Source: Limnobacter humi
GTDB lineage: Bacteria > Pseudomonadota > Gammaproteobacteria > Burkholderiales > Burkholderiaceae_B
Assembly: GCF_024518835.1 (NCBI RefSeq)
Contig: NZ_JANIGO010000002.1
Location: 439,522-503,521, forward strand
Reading direction: 5' to 3'
Length of the DNA stretch: 64,000 bases
Shown: positions 35,321 to 44,618 of the stretch, piece after piece
How positions within the stretch are numbered: position 1 is the stretch's first letter
Layout: the number at the start of each line of letters is the position of its first letter
The notes under the pieces: generated by a model
Databases searched by the model: none
Told to the model about the DNA's origin: nothing
Seen by the model: only the letters and a program-made list of their open reading frames with translations
Program-made: the position numbers and the translations under genes

Positions 35321-36499
35321 TCAGCGTGATACCGCCAGCGCCACACCCATGCCACCACCAATGCACAGTGAGGCCAATCCCTTCTTGGCGTCGCGCTTGA
35401 CCATTTCGTGAATGAGGCTGACGAGCACACGGCAACCGGACGCACCGATCGGATGGCCCAGTGCAATCGCACCGCCATTCACATTGATTTTGCTGGTATC
35501 CCAACCCATCTCTTTGTTCACAGCACAAGCCTGAGCGGCAAATGCCTCGTTGATTTCCATCAAGTCCAGTTCAGCTGCGGTCCAGCCCGCTTTCTCCAGA
35601 CAGCGTTTGGAAGCGGGTACCGGCCCCATGCCCATGATGGTGGGGTCCAGACCTGCACTGGCATAGGCCTGGATTTTGGCCAACACCGGCAAACCCAGTT
35701 CTTTGGCCTTGGCAGCACTCATCAACATGACCGCAGCAGCACCGTCATTGATGCCAGACGCATTGGCAGCGGTCACAGAACCGTCCTTTTTAAAGGCCGG
35801 CTTGAGCGCCGCCATTTGATCCAGCGTGGCACCCAGGCGTGGAAATTCATCGGTGTCAAACACCATTGGATCGCCCTTTTTCTGCGGAATACTCAAAGGC
35901 AGAATTTCATCTTTGAAACGACCGGCCTTGATAGCAGCCTCTGCCTTGTTCTGTGAAGCCACGGCAAACTCATCTTGAACGCCACGGGAAATGCCGAATT
36001 TTTCGGCCACATTTTCAGCCGTGATGCCCATGTGGTATTGGTTGTAAACGTCCCACAACCCATCCACGATCATCGAGTCCACCAATTTTGCATCACCCAT
36101 GCGGAAGCCATCACGGCTACCCAACATCACGTGTGGTGCCGCGCTCATGTTCTCTTGGCCACCGGCAATCACAATCTCTGCATCGCCACACGCAATCGCT
36201 TGCGCGCCCAGCATCACAGCCTTCAAGCCCGAGCCACACACCTTGTTGATGGTGAGTGCGGGAACCGCAGCGGGCAGCCCAGCCTTGATCACACTTTGCC
36301 GAGCCGGGTTTTGTCCAGAGCCTGCAGTCAACACCTGTCCCAGAATCACCTCGGACACCTGCTCGCCTTTCACGCCGGTTTGTTCCAGCAAACCTTTGAT
36401 GACATGCGCGCCCAAATCAGGCGCTGAAATTTTGGCCAAGCTGCCACCAAACTTGCCAATCGCCGTGCGAGCTGCTGCAACAATCACAACATCCGTCAT
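35321..36499 (-). CDS. phaA: acetyl-CoA acetyltransferase (PHB beta-ketothiolase)
   Basis: This 392-residue biosynthetic thiolase condenses two acetyl-CoA to acetoacetyl-CoA, the first PHB step. The acyl-Cys is in [12 protein letters not shown] (near residue 88), the His in [11 protein letters not shown], and the second Cys in LCIGGGMG. It matches C. necator PhaA throughout, is 54 bases upstream of phaB and follows phaC by 36 bases. Confidence 0.96.
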   Translation of the reverse strand: MTDVVIVAAARTAIGKFGGSLAKISAPDLGAHVIKGLLEQTGVKGEQVSEVILGQVLTAGSGQNPARQSVIKAGLPAAVPALTINKVCGSGLKAVMLGAQAIACGDAEIVIAGGQENMSAAPHVMLGSRDGFRMGDAKLVDSMIVDGLWDVYNQYHMGITAENVAEKFGISRGVQDEFAVASQNKAEAAIKAGRFKDEILPLSIPQKKGDPMVFDTDEFPRLGATLDQMAALKPAFKKDGSVTAANASGINDGAAAVMLMSAAKAKELGLPVLAKIQAYASAGLDPTIMGMGPVPASKRCLEKAGWTAAELDLMEINEAFAAQACAVNKEMGWDTSKINVNGGAIALGHPIGASGCRVLVSLIHEMVKRDAKKGLASLCIGGGMGVALAVSR

Positions 36500-36535
36500 G
36501 TTTAATCTCCTTGTGTTCTCTATTCAAAATAGCAA

Positions 36536-38401
36536 TTACACCCGCTGCTTCACGTAGCGGCCAGGTGCAGGTTCGATGGGTTTGAATTTTGCATTGCCCA
36601 GTTTTGCAGGCGCTTTCACGTCACCATTCTTCAGGGGCTCCAGCCAGGCTGCCCAGTCTTTCCACCAACTGCCCGGTACTTCGCTGGCTTTGTCAAACCA
36701 CTCATCCGGGCTTTCTGGCAAGTCACCGTCATACACCCAGAAATTGCGCTTGTTCTTCGAGGCCGGGTTGATGACACCGGCAATATGACCACTGGCCCCC
36801 AACACAAAGCGCACATCACCGGAGACCAACTGGCTGGTGGCGTAGGCACTGGTCCAGGGGACAATGTGATCTTCGCGGGTGGCCAAAATGTAGACCGGTG
36901 CATCAATGAGTCCCAAATCCACAGGCTCACCGCACACAACCGCTTGTCCAGCCTCAATCAGCCGGTTTTCCAAATAGGTGTTGCGCAGATACCAACAGAA
37001 CATGGGGCCTGCCAGGTTGGTACTATCGCTGTTCCAGTACAACAGATCGAAGGCTGGCGGCTTTTCGCCTTTCAGGTAATTGTTGACCACGTAATTCCAA
37101 ATGAGGTCATTGGGCCGCAGGCTTGAAAACGCGCTGGACAAATCCTTGCCCGACATCAAACCACGCTGGCCGATGCTTTCCTCCCGTGCCCTCACCTGTT
37201 CCTCGCTCACGAATACACCCAGCGCGCCGGTGTCTGAAAAATCCAGCAGTGTGGTGAGAAAGGTGACACTGTTGATGCAGTCTTCACCCCGTTGAGCCAA
37301 TGTTGACAATGCAGTGCCCAGCAAAGTGCCGCCCACGCAAAAGCCCAGCACGTTGATTTTGGGTTGTTTCGACAACTGGCAGACCAATTCGATGGCGGTA
37401 ATCACCCCGTCCTGTACATAACCATCCCAGGAAAAATGCTGATTTTCTTCAGTCGGGTTTTTCCATGACACCAGGTATAAGGTGTGGCCCTGCCCCACGA
37501 CGTAATTCACCAGCGAATTGTCGGGTTGAAGATCGAGGATATAAAACTTATTAATGCACGGTGGCACAAACAGCATGGGCACCTTGCCCACGGTCTCAGT
37601 GGTGGCTTGGTACTGAATCAATTGAAAGTAGTCATTCTCAAAAATGACCGAACCCGGTGTGGTGGCCACATTCTTGCCCACCTCAAAGGCTGATTCATCG
37701 GTTTGGGAAATACGACCTTTCTGCAAGTCGTGCATCAGGTTGTCAAGTGCCTGCCGCAGGCTTTCACCCTTGGTTTCGAGCAATTTTTTCTGCGCTTCCG
37801 GGTTGGTCGCAAAAAAGTTGGCAGGGCTGAGCGCACCCACGAGTTGTTCGATCGCGTAACCCACGCGCCGCTTTTCAATGTTGTCGTCTGGCACCAGTTC
37901 AACCAGTTTTTTGGTGTACTTGGCGTTTAACGAATACAGTGCAGCGGTTAACTCATACACACCATGGTCATGCCAATCCGATGCAGCAAACCGCTTGTCA
38001 CCGGCCAACCATGCGTCTAGCCCAGCCGGTTTGGCGACCGAGGATTCCATGTTTGGAAACCCCGCAAATGCAGAAGCCATCAGCGAGGCGAACTCGGCTG
38101 CATATTCCGACTGGACCTGTCCCAATGAATGCACTGGAATTTGAGACAAGGCATGCTGGCAGGACTGCATCACCGTCTGCATGAAAGGCTGAATGGCAGC
38201 CAAGGTCAGCGGATTGACCCCGGGCATGGCCAGGAAAGACGGCATCCCAGGTATTGTGGGCATGGCAGGGATGCCCGGAAAGCCCGCACCTAGCGATTTG
38301 AAAGCTTCCTGAAATTGCGACTGCACCTGCTGCTGGAATTGACCCGCAGCGGGAAAAAACTGCCCCAGGACTTCCGTGAAGTCTGTGGATGATTTGTTCA
38401 C
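36536..38401 (-). CDS. phaC: polyhydroxyalkanoate synthase, class I
   Basis: This 621-residue class I synthase polymerises 3-hydroxybutyryl-CoA at the granule surface. The lipase-like box GFCVGG holds the nucleophile Cys355, and the Asp and His lie in the C-terminal third (LATREDHIVPW, GASGHIAGVINP). Before the catalytic domain is a Pro/Met-rich stretch near residues 30-55 (IPAMPTIPGMPSFLAMPG), unusual in composition. I start at GTG 38401 because AAGGAGAGGAAG directly precedes it. A frame opening 12 codons earlier lies on that site. The promoter is at 38519-38547. Confidence 0.95.
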   Translation of the reverse strand: MNKSSTDFTEVLGQFFPAAGQFQQQVQSQFQEAFKSLGAGFPGIPAMPTIPGMPSFLAMPGVNPLTLAAIQPFMQTVMQSCQHALSQIPVHSLGQVQSEYAAEFASLMASAFAGFPNMESSVAKPAGLDAWLAGDKRFAASDWHDHGVYELTAALYSLNAKYTKKLVELVPDDNIEKRRVGYAIEQLVGALSPANFFATNPEAQKKLLETKGESLRQALDNLMHDLQKGRISQTDESAFEVGKNVATTPGSVIFENDYFQLIQYQATTETVGKVPMLFVPPCINKFYILDLQPDNSLVNYVVGQGHTLYLVSWKNPTEENQHFSWDGYVQDGVITAIELVCQLSKQPKINVLGFCVGGTLLGTALSTLAQRGEDCINSVTFLTTLLDFSDTGALGVFVSEEQVRAREESIGQRGLMSGKDLSSAFSSLRPNDLIWNYVVNNYLKGEKPPAFDLLYWNSDSTNLAGPMFCWYLRNTYLENRLIEAGQAVVCGEPVDLGLIDAPVYILATREDHIVPWTSAYATSQLVSGDVRFVLGASGHIAGVINPASKNKRNFWVYDGDLPESPDEWFDKASEVPGSWWKDWAAWLEPLKNGDVKAPAKLGNAKFKPIEPAPGRYVKQRV

Positions 38402-38473
38402 CTTCCTCTCCTTTTGGAACCTGCGAGCCACGCTCACGGTTACTGCCCCATGTGTTTCCGATTGAGGCTTTCT

Positions 38474-38493
38474 ATAAGCTCACCCGAGCTTAT
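38474..38493 (-). other. 8-bp inverted repeat in the phaC leader
   Basis: ATAAGCTC and GAGCTTAT flank ACCC, a perfect stem of 8 bp. It lies downstream of the predicted phaC transcription start and about 75 bases before the GTG, so it would fold in the mRNA leader or act as an operator. No T-tract follows. Confidence 0.5.
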
Positions 38494-38518
38494 TTGAGTG
38501 TTTACTCTATTTTTATTG

Positions 38519-38547
38519 ATTGTGCACCGCACCATTTTACTTGTCAA
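38519..38547 (-). promoter_or_regulatory. phaCAB promoter with overlapping GTGC-N3-GCAC dyad
   Basis: On the minus strand a perfect TTGACA is followed after 17 bases by CACAAT. A dyad GTGC-ACC-GCAC (38522-38532) overlaps the -10 and the adjoining spacer. Its TGC-N3-GCA core fits the PhaR operator type, so repression by the nearby phaR product would be direct. The binding is inferred. Confidence 0.6.
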
Positions 38548-38649
38548 ATACTTTATCCAGTCAGGCCTTTGCACCGGGCAGAATCTGACAAAACAATCCA
38601 AAACATGGCAAGATCACGCCGGAGAGTCAACGCGCAGCAGGGAAAACGG

Positions 38650-38904
38650 ATGTACATCGTTGCAATTGGGTGGATGTATGTGGTGACTTTGATGGCCGCC
38701 ACAGAGACCAACATCGCGGCTGGGGTTGCCACCTTTGTGTTTTATGGTCTTTTTCCATGTTCAGTGCTGATGTATTTGCTTGGCACCAAATCAAGGCGGG
38801 CTAAGCGAAAGGCGATGGAAGCCGGCGAACCACCATCGCCTGACGACCTGCCGGAACCCCCTGCTGTTGCCCCCGCCGGTGAGAAAACCAATTCAAATCC
38901 GTGA
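38650..38904 (+). CDS. small membrane protein, unknown function
   Basis: This is an 84-residue protein with two hydrophobic segments (MYIVAIGWMYVVTLMAA and a second near residues 25-45 around FVFYGLFPCSVLMYLL), then a basic stretch and a Pro/Glu-rich tail. I recall similar short proteins in Burkholderiales, with no known role. I prefer ATG 38650, which has AGGG 7 bases upstream. ATG 38605 would add 15 basic residues. It is divergent from phaC, and its last 104 bases are antisense to pgeF. Confidence 0.6.
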   Translation: MYIVAIGWMYVVTLMAATETNIAAGVATFVFYGLFPCSVLMYLLGTKSRRAKRKAMEAGEPPSPDDLPEPPAVAPAGEKTNSNP

Positions 38905-39643
38905 AGGTGTCGCCACCCACGCAAGCCACCACCGAAACCCCTTGGTCGGCCAGCAGCTGTGTGGCCAAGGCGTACAAGTTACCCAGCCATTTTCCACTTT
39001 CCCTGGCGGGCTTGAAGCAATCAGCCAGGGCTGGCGACAAACCGACAAACGCCTGTCGCACCTCTTGCCCGACTTCAAATGAATTCGGGCCAATGGCTGG
39101 CCCCAACATACACTGAACCTGGGCCATCGAGACGTTGGCCAAACGTGCCAAACTGGTGGCACAGGCTGTTAGTACGCCCGCGTGCAAGCCACGCCAACCG
39201 GCGTGCGCCGCCCCCACTGCCCGAATCTGGCCCTGATCATCGACAGCGACAAACACCGCTGGCAAACAGTCCGCCGTCATGATTGCCAGTGCCACATCGG
39301 TTTGGTCGGTCATGGCGGCGTCGGCCTGGGGAATATCAGCGCCAGCGTCGGCCCCAATATCAGAACATGCCCTCAACACCTCGCAACCGTGCACCTGCTT
39401 CAACCATTGGATCGGCGCCCCCACACATCGGCTCAGTGCAGCACGGCGCCGGGTTACAGCATGCGGGTCATCGCCCACATGGTCACCCACATTAAATCCA
39501 AATACCGGATCAACCCACGCTTGAAGATTGGGCGGCTGTTGTTCAAGGGGCGTACCGAAGCCGCTGGCGGTGAGCCAAACCTGCACACCTGCCCAAGCTC
39601 GCGGTAAATCAGGTGTTAATACCAGCGTATCGGGTAGCAACAT
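38801..39643 (-). CDS. pgeF: multicopper polyphenol oxidase/purine nucleoside phosphorylase-like YfiH (PgeF)
   Basis: This 280-residue laccase-domain protein belongs to the YfiH/PgeF family, credited with peptidoglycan-editing and purine nucleoside activities. The metal-site blocks LKQVHG, TADCLP and HAGWRGLHAG, and the C-terminal FSHRRG, are present. The ATG at 39643 shares one base with the rluD stop (TGATG), so the two are coupled, an order (rluD-yfiH) also seen in E. coli. The 3' end overlaps the convergent small membrane gene by 104 bases. Confidence 0.92.
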   Translation of the reverse strand: MLLPDTLVLTPDLPRAWAGVQVWLTASGFGTPLEQQPPNLQAWVDPVFGFNVGDHVGDDPHAVTRRRAALSRCVGAPIQWLKQVHGCEVLRACSDIGADAGADIPQADAAMTDQTDVALAIMTADCLPAVFVAVDDQGQIRAVGAAHAGWRGLHAGVLTACATSLARLANVSMAQVQCMLGPAIGPNSFEVGQEVRQAFVGLSPALADCFKPARESGKWLGNLYALATQLLADQGVSVVACVGGDTFTDLNWFSHRRGQQQGVPAGRQAMVVRRLPSPFA

Positions 39644-40851
39644 CAAACCTCTTCCACCACTTCAACATCGTAATCACCATCCTCTTCTTCATCATCGCCG
39701 GCATCCAACTCGTGATCAAAACGCACCAAGACCGAGGCCTTGTGCTGGTGAGCCTGTTCCAGAATGGCGAGGTGGACCGCATCCGAGTGAAAATCAATGC
39801 CGGCCATGTCACCCAAGGCCTTTAAATCAGCAGGGGCTTTGGCAACAAACTCAGGCCATTCATGGGCATCCAGGGCTTCCTCCCAGTCTTCCACGGGGGT
39901 ACCGGGTTCACGGGCTTCGAACTCAGCTGGATCCGGAAAACTCAGATGCGTGGCGTGCAAAGCCTGCCGCTTGAACGTGGTGCCATCGGGCAGGGGAATT
40001 TCAGACATCCGAAGGGTTGAATGATTGCCTGCGCCTCGAATTTTATACACCGGGTCGGCAACCAGGGCAAAGCCCGCATGTTGCGCATGAACGCGAATCT
40101 GATGGGTGCGGCCTGTTTCCAGACGGCACACCATCAATGTCACCGGCACCTCCAACAACTCGCCGTGGGCCACCGGCATGAAATGCGTGACCGCTGGCTT
40201 TCCGTGGTCCACCACGGCCATGCGCAGACGGTTGCGCGGGTCACGCCCCAGCGGCTTGTTTACTGTCACCGGCTGACTGATGCGGCCCCAAACCAAGGCC
40301 AGATAGACCCGTTTGACAATCCTGGATTGCAGCATTTGCACCAATTTGACTTGGGTTTCGGACGTGCGCGCCACCACCATCAATCCGGTGGTGTCGGCGT
40401 CCAGCCGGTGAACAATGCCAGCCCTGGGCACTGAGATCAAACCGGGATCCAGAAAATACAAGCCGTTCATGAGGGTGCCGGTCCAATGGCCTGGAGCCGG
40501 GTGTACCACCAATCCAGCCTGTTTGTTGACCACCGTGTAGTCTTCACTTTGTCCAACGATGTCCAGATGAAGGTCTTCCGGGATCAGGGTCTGCATGTGC
40601 TCCAGCACACCAGGACTCAAGGCAATGGTGTCTTGCCCCTGCACTTTCTGATTGCTCTTTTGTACAGGCTGGTCATTGACCAAGACTCGCCCCTGTTTCA
40701 TCCAGGTTTGCAACCGGGAACGCGAATACTGCGGAAACAGCTCGGCAATGACCTTGTCCAGCCGATTTCCGCCGAGGTGAAGGGGAACACGAGCCGTCAA
40801 GGCGTCAGTGCTGGGCATGTTGTCGACCGGTGTGATTTCTGGGGAACTCAT
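39643..40851 (-). CDS. rluD: 23S rRNA pseudouridine(1911/1915/1917) synthase RluD
   Basis: This 402-residue synthase modifies helix 69 of 23S rRNA. The S4 RNA-binding domain is at about residues 25-85 (RLDKVIAELFPQYSRSRLQ), and the catalytic Asp is in GIVHRLDADTTGLMV. The C-terminal 60 residues are acidic (EEEDGDYDVEVVEEV) and longer than in E. coli. The ATG at 40851 (MSSPEITPVD) lacks a clear ribosome-binding site, and the TTG six codons upstream is an alternative. It is divergent from bamD, as in many proteobacteria. Confidence 0.93.
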   Translation of the reverse strand: MSSPEITPVDNMPSTDALTARVPLHLGGNRLDKVIAELFPQYSRSRLQTWMKQGRVLVNDQPVQKSNQKVQGQDTIALSPGVLEHMQTLIPEDLHLDIVGQSEDYTVVNKQAGLVVHPAPGHWTGTLMNGLYFLDPGLISVPRAGIVHRLDADTTGLMVVARTSETQVKLVQMLQSRIVKRVYLALVWGRISQPVTVNKPLGRDPRNRLRMAVVDHGKPAVTHFMPVAHGELLEVPVTLMVCRLETGRTHQIRVHAQHAGFALVADPVYKIRGAGNHSTLRMSEIPLPDGTTFKRQALHATHLSFPDPAEFEAREPGTPVEDWEEALDAHEWPEFVAKAPADLKALGDMAGIDFHSDAVHLAILEQAHQHKASVLVRFDHELDAGDDEEEDGDYDVEVVEEV

Positions 40852-40910
40852 GGTGTGGAATCGAATCAATCAAATGCGGCGCCACAAGGGCGATCGTGGG
40901 CATTGCCCGA

Positions 40911-40916
40911 TATAAT
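40911..40916 (+). promoter_or_regulatory. -10 element for bamD
   Basis: This is a perfect TATAAT 46 bases before the bamD ATG. No good -35 is at the usual spacing. Confidence 0.4.
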
Positions 40917-40962
40917 GCAAAAACATTGCGAATGAACAGGACACTCGGGTTTGCAAACATTT

Positions 40963-41814
40963 ATGAATATTTCCAGACAAGCCCCGCGCGCCTCGTGGCT
41001 GCGCTCATTATCTCAGGTATTGCTCATCCCTGCCCTGATTTTCATGCTGGCAGCCTGCGGTACGGGCAAGCCCATTGATGAAACAGAAGGTTGGAGTCCG
41101 GCGCGGCTGTATGAAGAGGCCAAAGCTGAAATGGATGCGGCGAACTATGAGCGTGCCATCCAGCTGCTGGAGAAACTGGAATCGCGTTACCCGTATGGCC
41201 GCTATGCCCAGCAGGCGCAAATTGATACAGCCTTCGCCTATTACAAGAGCGGCGATAATGCCCAGGCCCTGGCTGCCACCGAACGCTTCATTAAACTGTA
41301 TCCCAATCACCAGAACCTGGACTATGTGTATTACCTGCGAGGTCTGATCAGCTTCAACGAAGACAAGGGAATTTTTACCCTGCTGTCGGGTGAAGACCAA
41401 AGCGCCCGTGATCCCAAAGGAACACGCGCCGCATTCGATGCATTCAAAGAAGTGGTGACCCGCTTTCCGGACAGCAAGTACTATGATGACAGCCGCTCGC
41501 GCCTGCAATACTTGGTGAATTCACTGGCCCAAAACGAGTTGCATGTGGCGAGGTATTACTACAAGCGAGGCGCATATCTGGCTGCCGTCAATCGCTCGCA
41601 GGAAGTGATCAAGCGGTTCGAGCAAACGCCTTCAATCGAGGAGGCCTTGTTTATCAGCTTGCGCTGCTATGAAAAGTTGGGCATGACCAAGCTGGCTGAA
41701 GACACCAAGCGGGTCATTGACCTGAATTTCAAAAACAGCCCGTACTGGAAACAAGAATTGCCCGACCCCAGGAACACCACTGACGCGCAATGGTGGCAAG
41801 TCTGGAAAAACTAG
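40963..41814 (+). CDS. bamD: outer membrane protein assembly factor BamD (lipoprotein)
   Basis: This 283-residue essential lipoprotein of the BAM complex has lipobox LAAC with lipidated Cys32 after a hydrophobic signal, then five TPR-like repeats. The first, AMDAANYERAIQLLEKLESRYPYGRYAQQAQ, is typical of the YfiO family. I use the ATG at 40963 (MNISRQAPRA). A TTG four codons upstream is the only earlier option. Confidence 0.95.
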   Translation: MNISRQAPRASWLRSLSQVLLIPALIFMLAACGTGKPIDETEGWSPARLYEEAKAEMDAANYERAIQLLEKLESRYPYGRYAQQAQIDTAFAYYKSGDNAQALAATERFIKLYPNHQNLDYVYYLRGLISFNEDKGIFTLLSGEDQSARDPKGTRAAFDAFKEVVTRFPDSKYYDDSRSRLQYLVNSLAQNELHVARYYYKRGAYLAAVNRSQEVIKRFEQTPSIEEALFISLRCYEKLGMTKLAEDTKRVIDLNFKNSPYWKQELPDPRNTTDAQWWQVWKN

Positions 41815-41848
41815 ACCTTCATTGGTTGCCGTTAACCACAGAACAACA

Positions 41849-41878
41849 TCAAGGCCAGTGAAACATCACTGGCCTTGT
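41849..41878. terminator. shared hairpin between bamD and the DinG-type helicase gene
   Basis: The arms AAGGCCAGTG and CACTGGCCTT form a 10-bp stem with a 6-base loop, located where the two genes converge and covering the helicase stop codon. The following bases are only moderately T-rich, so termination efficiency is uncertain. Confidence 0.55.
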
Positions 41879-43833
41879 CGTTGATGCTGCATGAATTCCA
41901 CTGCGGTGGCCAAATCACGGGTGCGGCGGAACGGTGGCAAGCTACGCCACAGCAGTTTGCCATAACCTTTTTCAACCAAGCGACGGTCCCCGATCACCAG
42001 CACCCCCCAGTCGCGTTCATCCCGTATCAAGCGCCCTGCACCCTGTTTGAGTGCAATGGCCGCATCAGGCACCGACAACTCCTGAAAGGCGTTGCCTCCC
42101 CGGTTTTCAATCAATTCACTTTTGGCCTGGAAAACTGGGTCATCTGGCGGTGCAAACGGCAGCTTATCGATGATCACCAAACGAAGTCCATCACCCCGAA
42201 TGTCCACGCCTTCCCAAAAACTGGCCGCACCCACCAACACGGGTTTGTCCTGCTGTCTGAACTGCTCCAGCAATTCACCCCGTGATGCCTCCCCTTGCAC
42301 CATGAGGGTCCAAGGAAGGGATTGCTCCTCAATGCGCTGGCGCAAAGTTTCACCCACCAATTTGACTGCGCGGTGACTGGTGCACAGAAAAAACACGCCG
42401 CCATCACTGGCTTGCAACAGAGGCCACAGGCTGTTGACCAACTTCAGGCTGAATTGTGATTCGTTGGGAAACGGTAAATCGTCAGGTACACATAGCAGGG
42501 CTTGCGACTCGTAATCAAAAGGGCTGGGCAACAGCAGTTGTGCACAGTCATCCAGCCCCACTTGCAAGTTGAAATGCCGGAGACTGTCCTTCACACTGAG
42601 GGTGGCACTGGTAAAAATCCAGCTTTTGCGCTGCTCGGCGTACAGCTTGGCAAATGCATTGGAGACATCCAGCGGCGAGTCGCAAAATTGAACCGCATGA
42701 TGGCTGATGCTGACCCATTTCACGGAGTCTGCCGATTGTTCACCCGCTGCACCTGAAAACCAGTTTTGCCATCGCAAACACAAATCGCTGGCGCGGCTCA
42801 TCAACTTGACCCAAGCCTCTGAACGCGGTGACAGCGGGCTGATCATCTCAACCAAACTTTCCAGACCCAATGCAAATTGATCGCACACCGCAGCCACTTT
42901 GGGCAACGCCAGAAATTGCGCTCGGGTATACCGGGCCGAATCAATCTCAACACCCACCAATCGGCGAATTTCCTTGAGCTGTGTCTCCAGGGGGCGGAGC
43001 ACGGCATCCCAATCACCAGCATCAGCGCTTGAACTTCGGCCTTCAATCAGTACATCGCGCAAAAACTCCAGGCACTGGGTAGTGGACACGGCCTGCCCCA
43101 ATAAATTGGTGGCGATGTCTGGCAATTGATGGGCCTCGTCGAATACAACCACATCGCTGGCTGGCAGTAATTCAGCCACGCCGTCCTCTCGCAGTGCGAG
43201 ATCTGCAAGAAACAGATGGTGATTGACCACCACCACTTCCGCATCCAAAGCCTCACGTCGTGCCTTGTTGACAAAGCACTCAGCTGCGTTCGGACATTCA
43301 CTGCCCAGGCAATTGTCCTTGTTGGATGTGACCCAGGACCACACTGGGGAGTCCTCGGGAACCCCACTGCAGTCCGCTTTGTCTCCGGACTGGGTTCTAC
43401 CGAGAAACAACTTCACCTTCTGCAGATGGTCTACCTCACGCGGCGACGGCAAACGCGCCTCCCGCAAAGCCCGCTCCAAATGAAAATGGCAAACGTAGTT
43501 CTGGCGACCTTTGAGCAAAGCAATGTTGACAGGCACGCCCAAGGCTTCGCGCACCAGGGGCAAATCCTTGGCAAAAAGCTGATCCTGAAGGGTTTTGGTG
43601 GCGGTGGACAGCAGCACCCGCTTTCCAGACAACAGCGCTGGAACCAGGTAAGCAAAGGTTTTACCGGTGCCAGTGCCCGCTTCGACGACCAAAGCACCCG
43701 GCGATTGAATGACCTGTGAAACGGCTTGGGCCATCTCCAACTGTGCAGCGCGGGCTGAAAAGCCTGGCAAGCGTTTGGCCAACGCACCCGTGGGAGAAAA
43801 CGCATCGAGCACGTCAGAGGAAAAATCGAACAT
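41866..43833 (-). CDS. ATP-dependent DNA helicase, DinG/YoaA type
   Basis: This 655-residue XPD-like superfamily 2 helicase has Walker A VEAGTGTGKTFAYL and DEAH in VVFDEAHQL. The four Cys of an Fe-S domain are spread over CSGVPE ... CLGSECPNAAEC, and the C-terminal motifs (ASFWEGVDIRG, QGAGRLIRD) are intact. It probably unwinds damaged or RNA-DNA structures during replication. The length is nearer YoaA (about 640) than DinG (about 715). It ends in a hairpin shared with bamD. Confidence 0.92.
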   Translation of the reverse strand: MFDFSSDVLDAFSPTGALAKRLPGFSARAAQLEMAQAVSQVIQSPGALVVEAGTGTGKTFAYLVPALLSGKRVLLSTATKTLQDQLFAKDLPLVREALGVPVNIALLKGRQNYVCHFHLERALREARLPSPREVDHLQKVKLFLGRTQSGDKADCSGVPEDSPVWSWVTSNKDNCLGSECPNAAECFVNKARREALDAEVVVVNHHLFLADLALREDGVAELLPASDVVVFDEAHQLPDIATNLLGQAVSTTQCLEFLRDVLIEGRSSSADAGDWDAVLRPLETQLKEIRRLVGVEIDSARYTRAQFLALPKVAAVCDQFALGLESLVEMISPLSPRSEAWVKLMSRASDLCLRWQNWFSGAAGEQSADSVKWVSISHHAVQFCDSPLDVSNAFAKLYAEQRKSWIFTSATLSVKDSLRHFNLQVGLDDCAQLLLPSPFDYESQALLCVPDDLPFPNESQFSLKLVNSLWPLLQASDGGVFFLCTSHRAVKLVGETLRQRIEEQSLPWTLMVQGEASRGELLEQFRQQDKPVLVGAASFWEGVDIRGDGLRLVIIDKLPFAPPDDPVFQAKSELIENRGGNAFQELSVPDAAIALKQGAGRLIRDERDWGVLVIGDRRLVEKGYGKLLWRSLPPFRRTRDLATAVEFMQHQRQGQ

Positions 43834-43875
43834 TCAAGAAACAGTGATGGGTGTTGGAGTGACCAGGCTGATTCA

Positions 43876-44085
43876 TCAGGCGGGAATATCGGGCTCAAGC
43901 TGGATTTGCAACAAGGTAATGGCATCCTTGATTTGCAGCTTTCGCTTTTTCAGGCGTCGAATTTGCAGTTGATCAAACCCGGGCTGGGCAGTCAACATAT
44001 CAATGATTTGGTCCAGATCTCGGTGCTCTACCTGCAACTCCACAATACGGCGTTGAATGGTATCGGCATCTATGGTTTGAACCAT
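43876..44085 (-). CDS. DUF465/YdcH family protein
   Basis: This 69-residue, highly charged helical protein matches the small DUF465 (YdcH) family (HRDLDQIIDML ... QIRRLKKRKLQIKDAI). It has no known function. I use ATG 44085 (MVQTIDADT), the normal start for the family. The frame continues upstream without support. It lies 42 bases upstream of the helicase gene on the same strand. Confidence 0.85.
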   Translation of the reverse strand: MVQTIDADTIQRRIVELQVEHRDLDQIIDMLTAQPGFDQLQIRRLKKRKLQIKDAITLLQIQLEPDIPA

Positions 44086-44212
44086 GGCGAGGCATCTAGG
44101 AAATGAATCAATATGTATTGTAGCCGACGACAGCAAACAGTGGGAAACGAACCCGATCGGATTCACTCGTGGGAAGGGTACTCCATGGCGACCCGGTGAA
44201 TTCAATGTCAGT

Positions 44213-44563
44213 TCAGTTTTTGCCTGCACGCCGTTTGGAATAATCATCCAGACGGATGAGGTCACCAGCTTGCCCCTGTATTTCCAGGTGTGCTCGACGC
44301 AACTTCGCACCTTCAATTCGGACTTTGTCCAAGCAATCCGACACAAAAAAGCGGCTGTAACATTCGCGTGTTTTTTGATTGATTTCGTAATCCAGATTGG
44401 CCAAGGCCTGATCTCTGGCCGCCATGTAGGCCTTGGCTTGATCGACGGTGGCTGGTGGCTCTGGATAGGGCGTTTGCAGCTGAACACCAGCACAGGCAGC
44501 CAGGGACAGAACTGCCCCACACAGCAGCACGGGCATACGGCTTGGCCGACCAATGGCTTTCAT
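44213..44563 (-). CDS. putative lipoprotein, unknown function
   Basis: This 116-residue protein has a lipoprotein signal ending in LAAC (Cys24), and a short helical mature part with two Cys (near ECYSRFF and SDCLDKVR) that could form a disulphide. I do not recognise a named family. The ATG at 44563 (MKAIGRPSRM) places the signal correctly. The gene is divergent from tex by 55 bases. Confidence 0.7.
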   Translation of the reverse strand: MKAIGRPSRMPVLLCGAVLSLAACAGVQLQTPYPEPPATVDQAKAYMAARDQALANLDYEINQKTRECYSRFFVSDCLDKVRIEGAKLRRAHLEIQGQAGDLIRLDDYSKRRAGKN

Positions 44564-44618
44564 GGGATAAAGCTGTGGCAAAATGCCCTGCCTGTTTCTG
44601 AAAACCATTCAAACCCCC

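Noticed and set aside
38389-38604. 72-codon upstream extension of the small membrane protein gene
   Set aside because: It runs through the phaC start, its ribosome-binding site and the promoter, and has no protein-like character.
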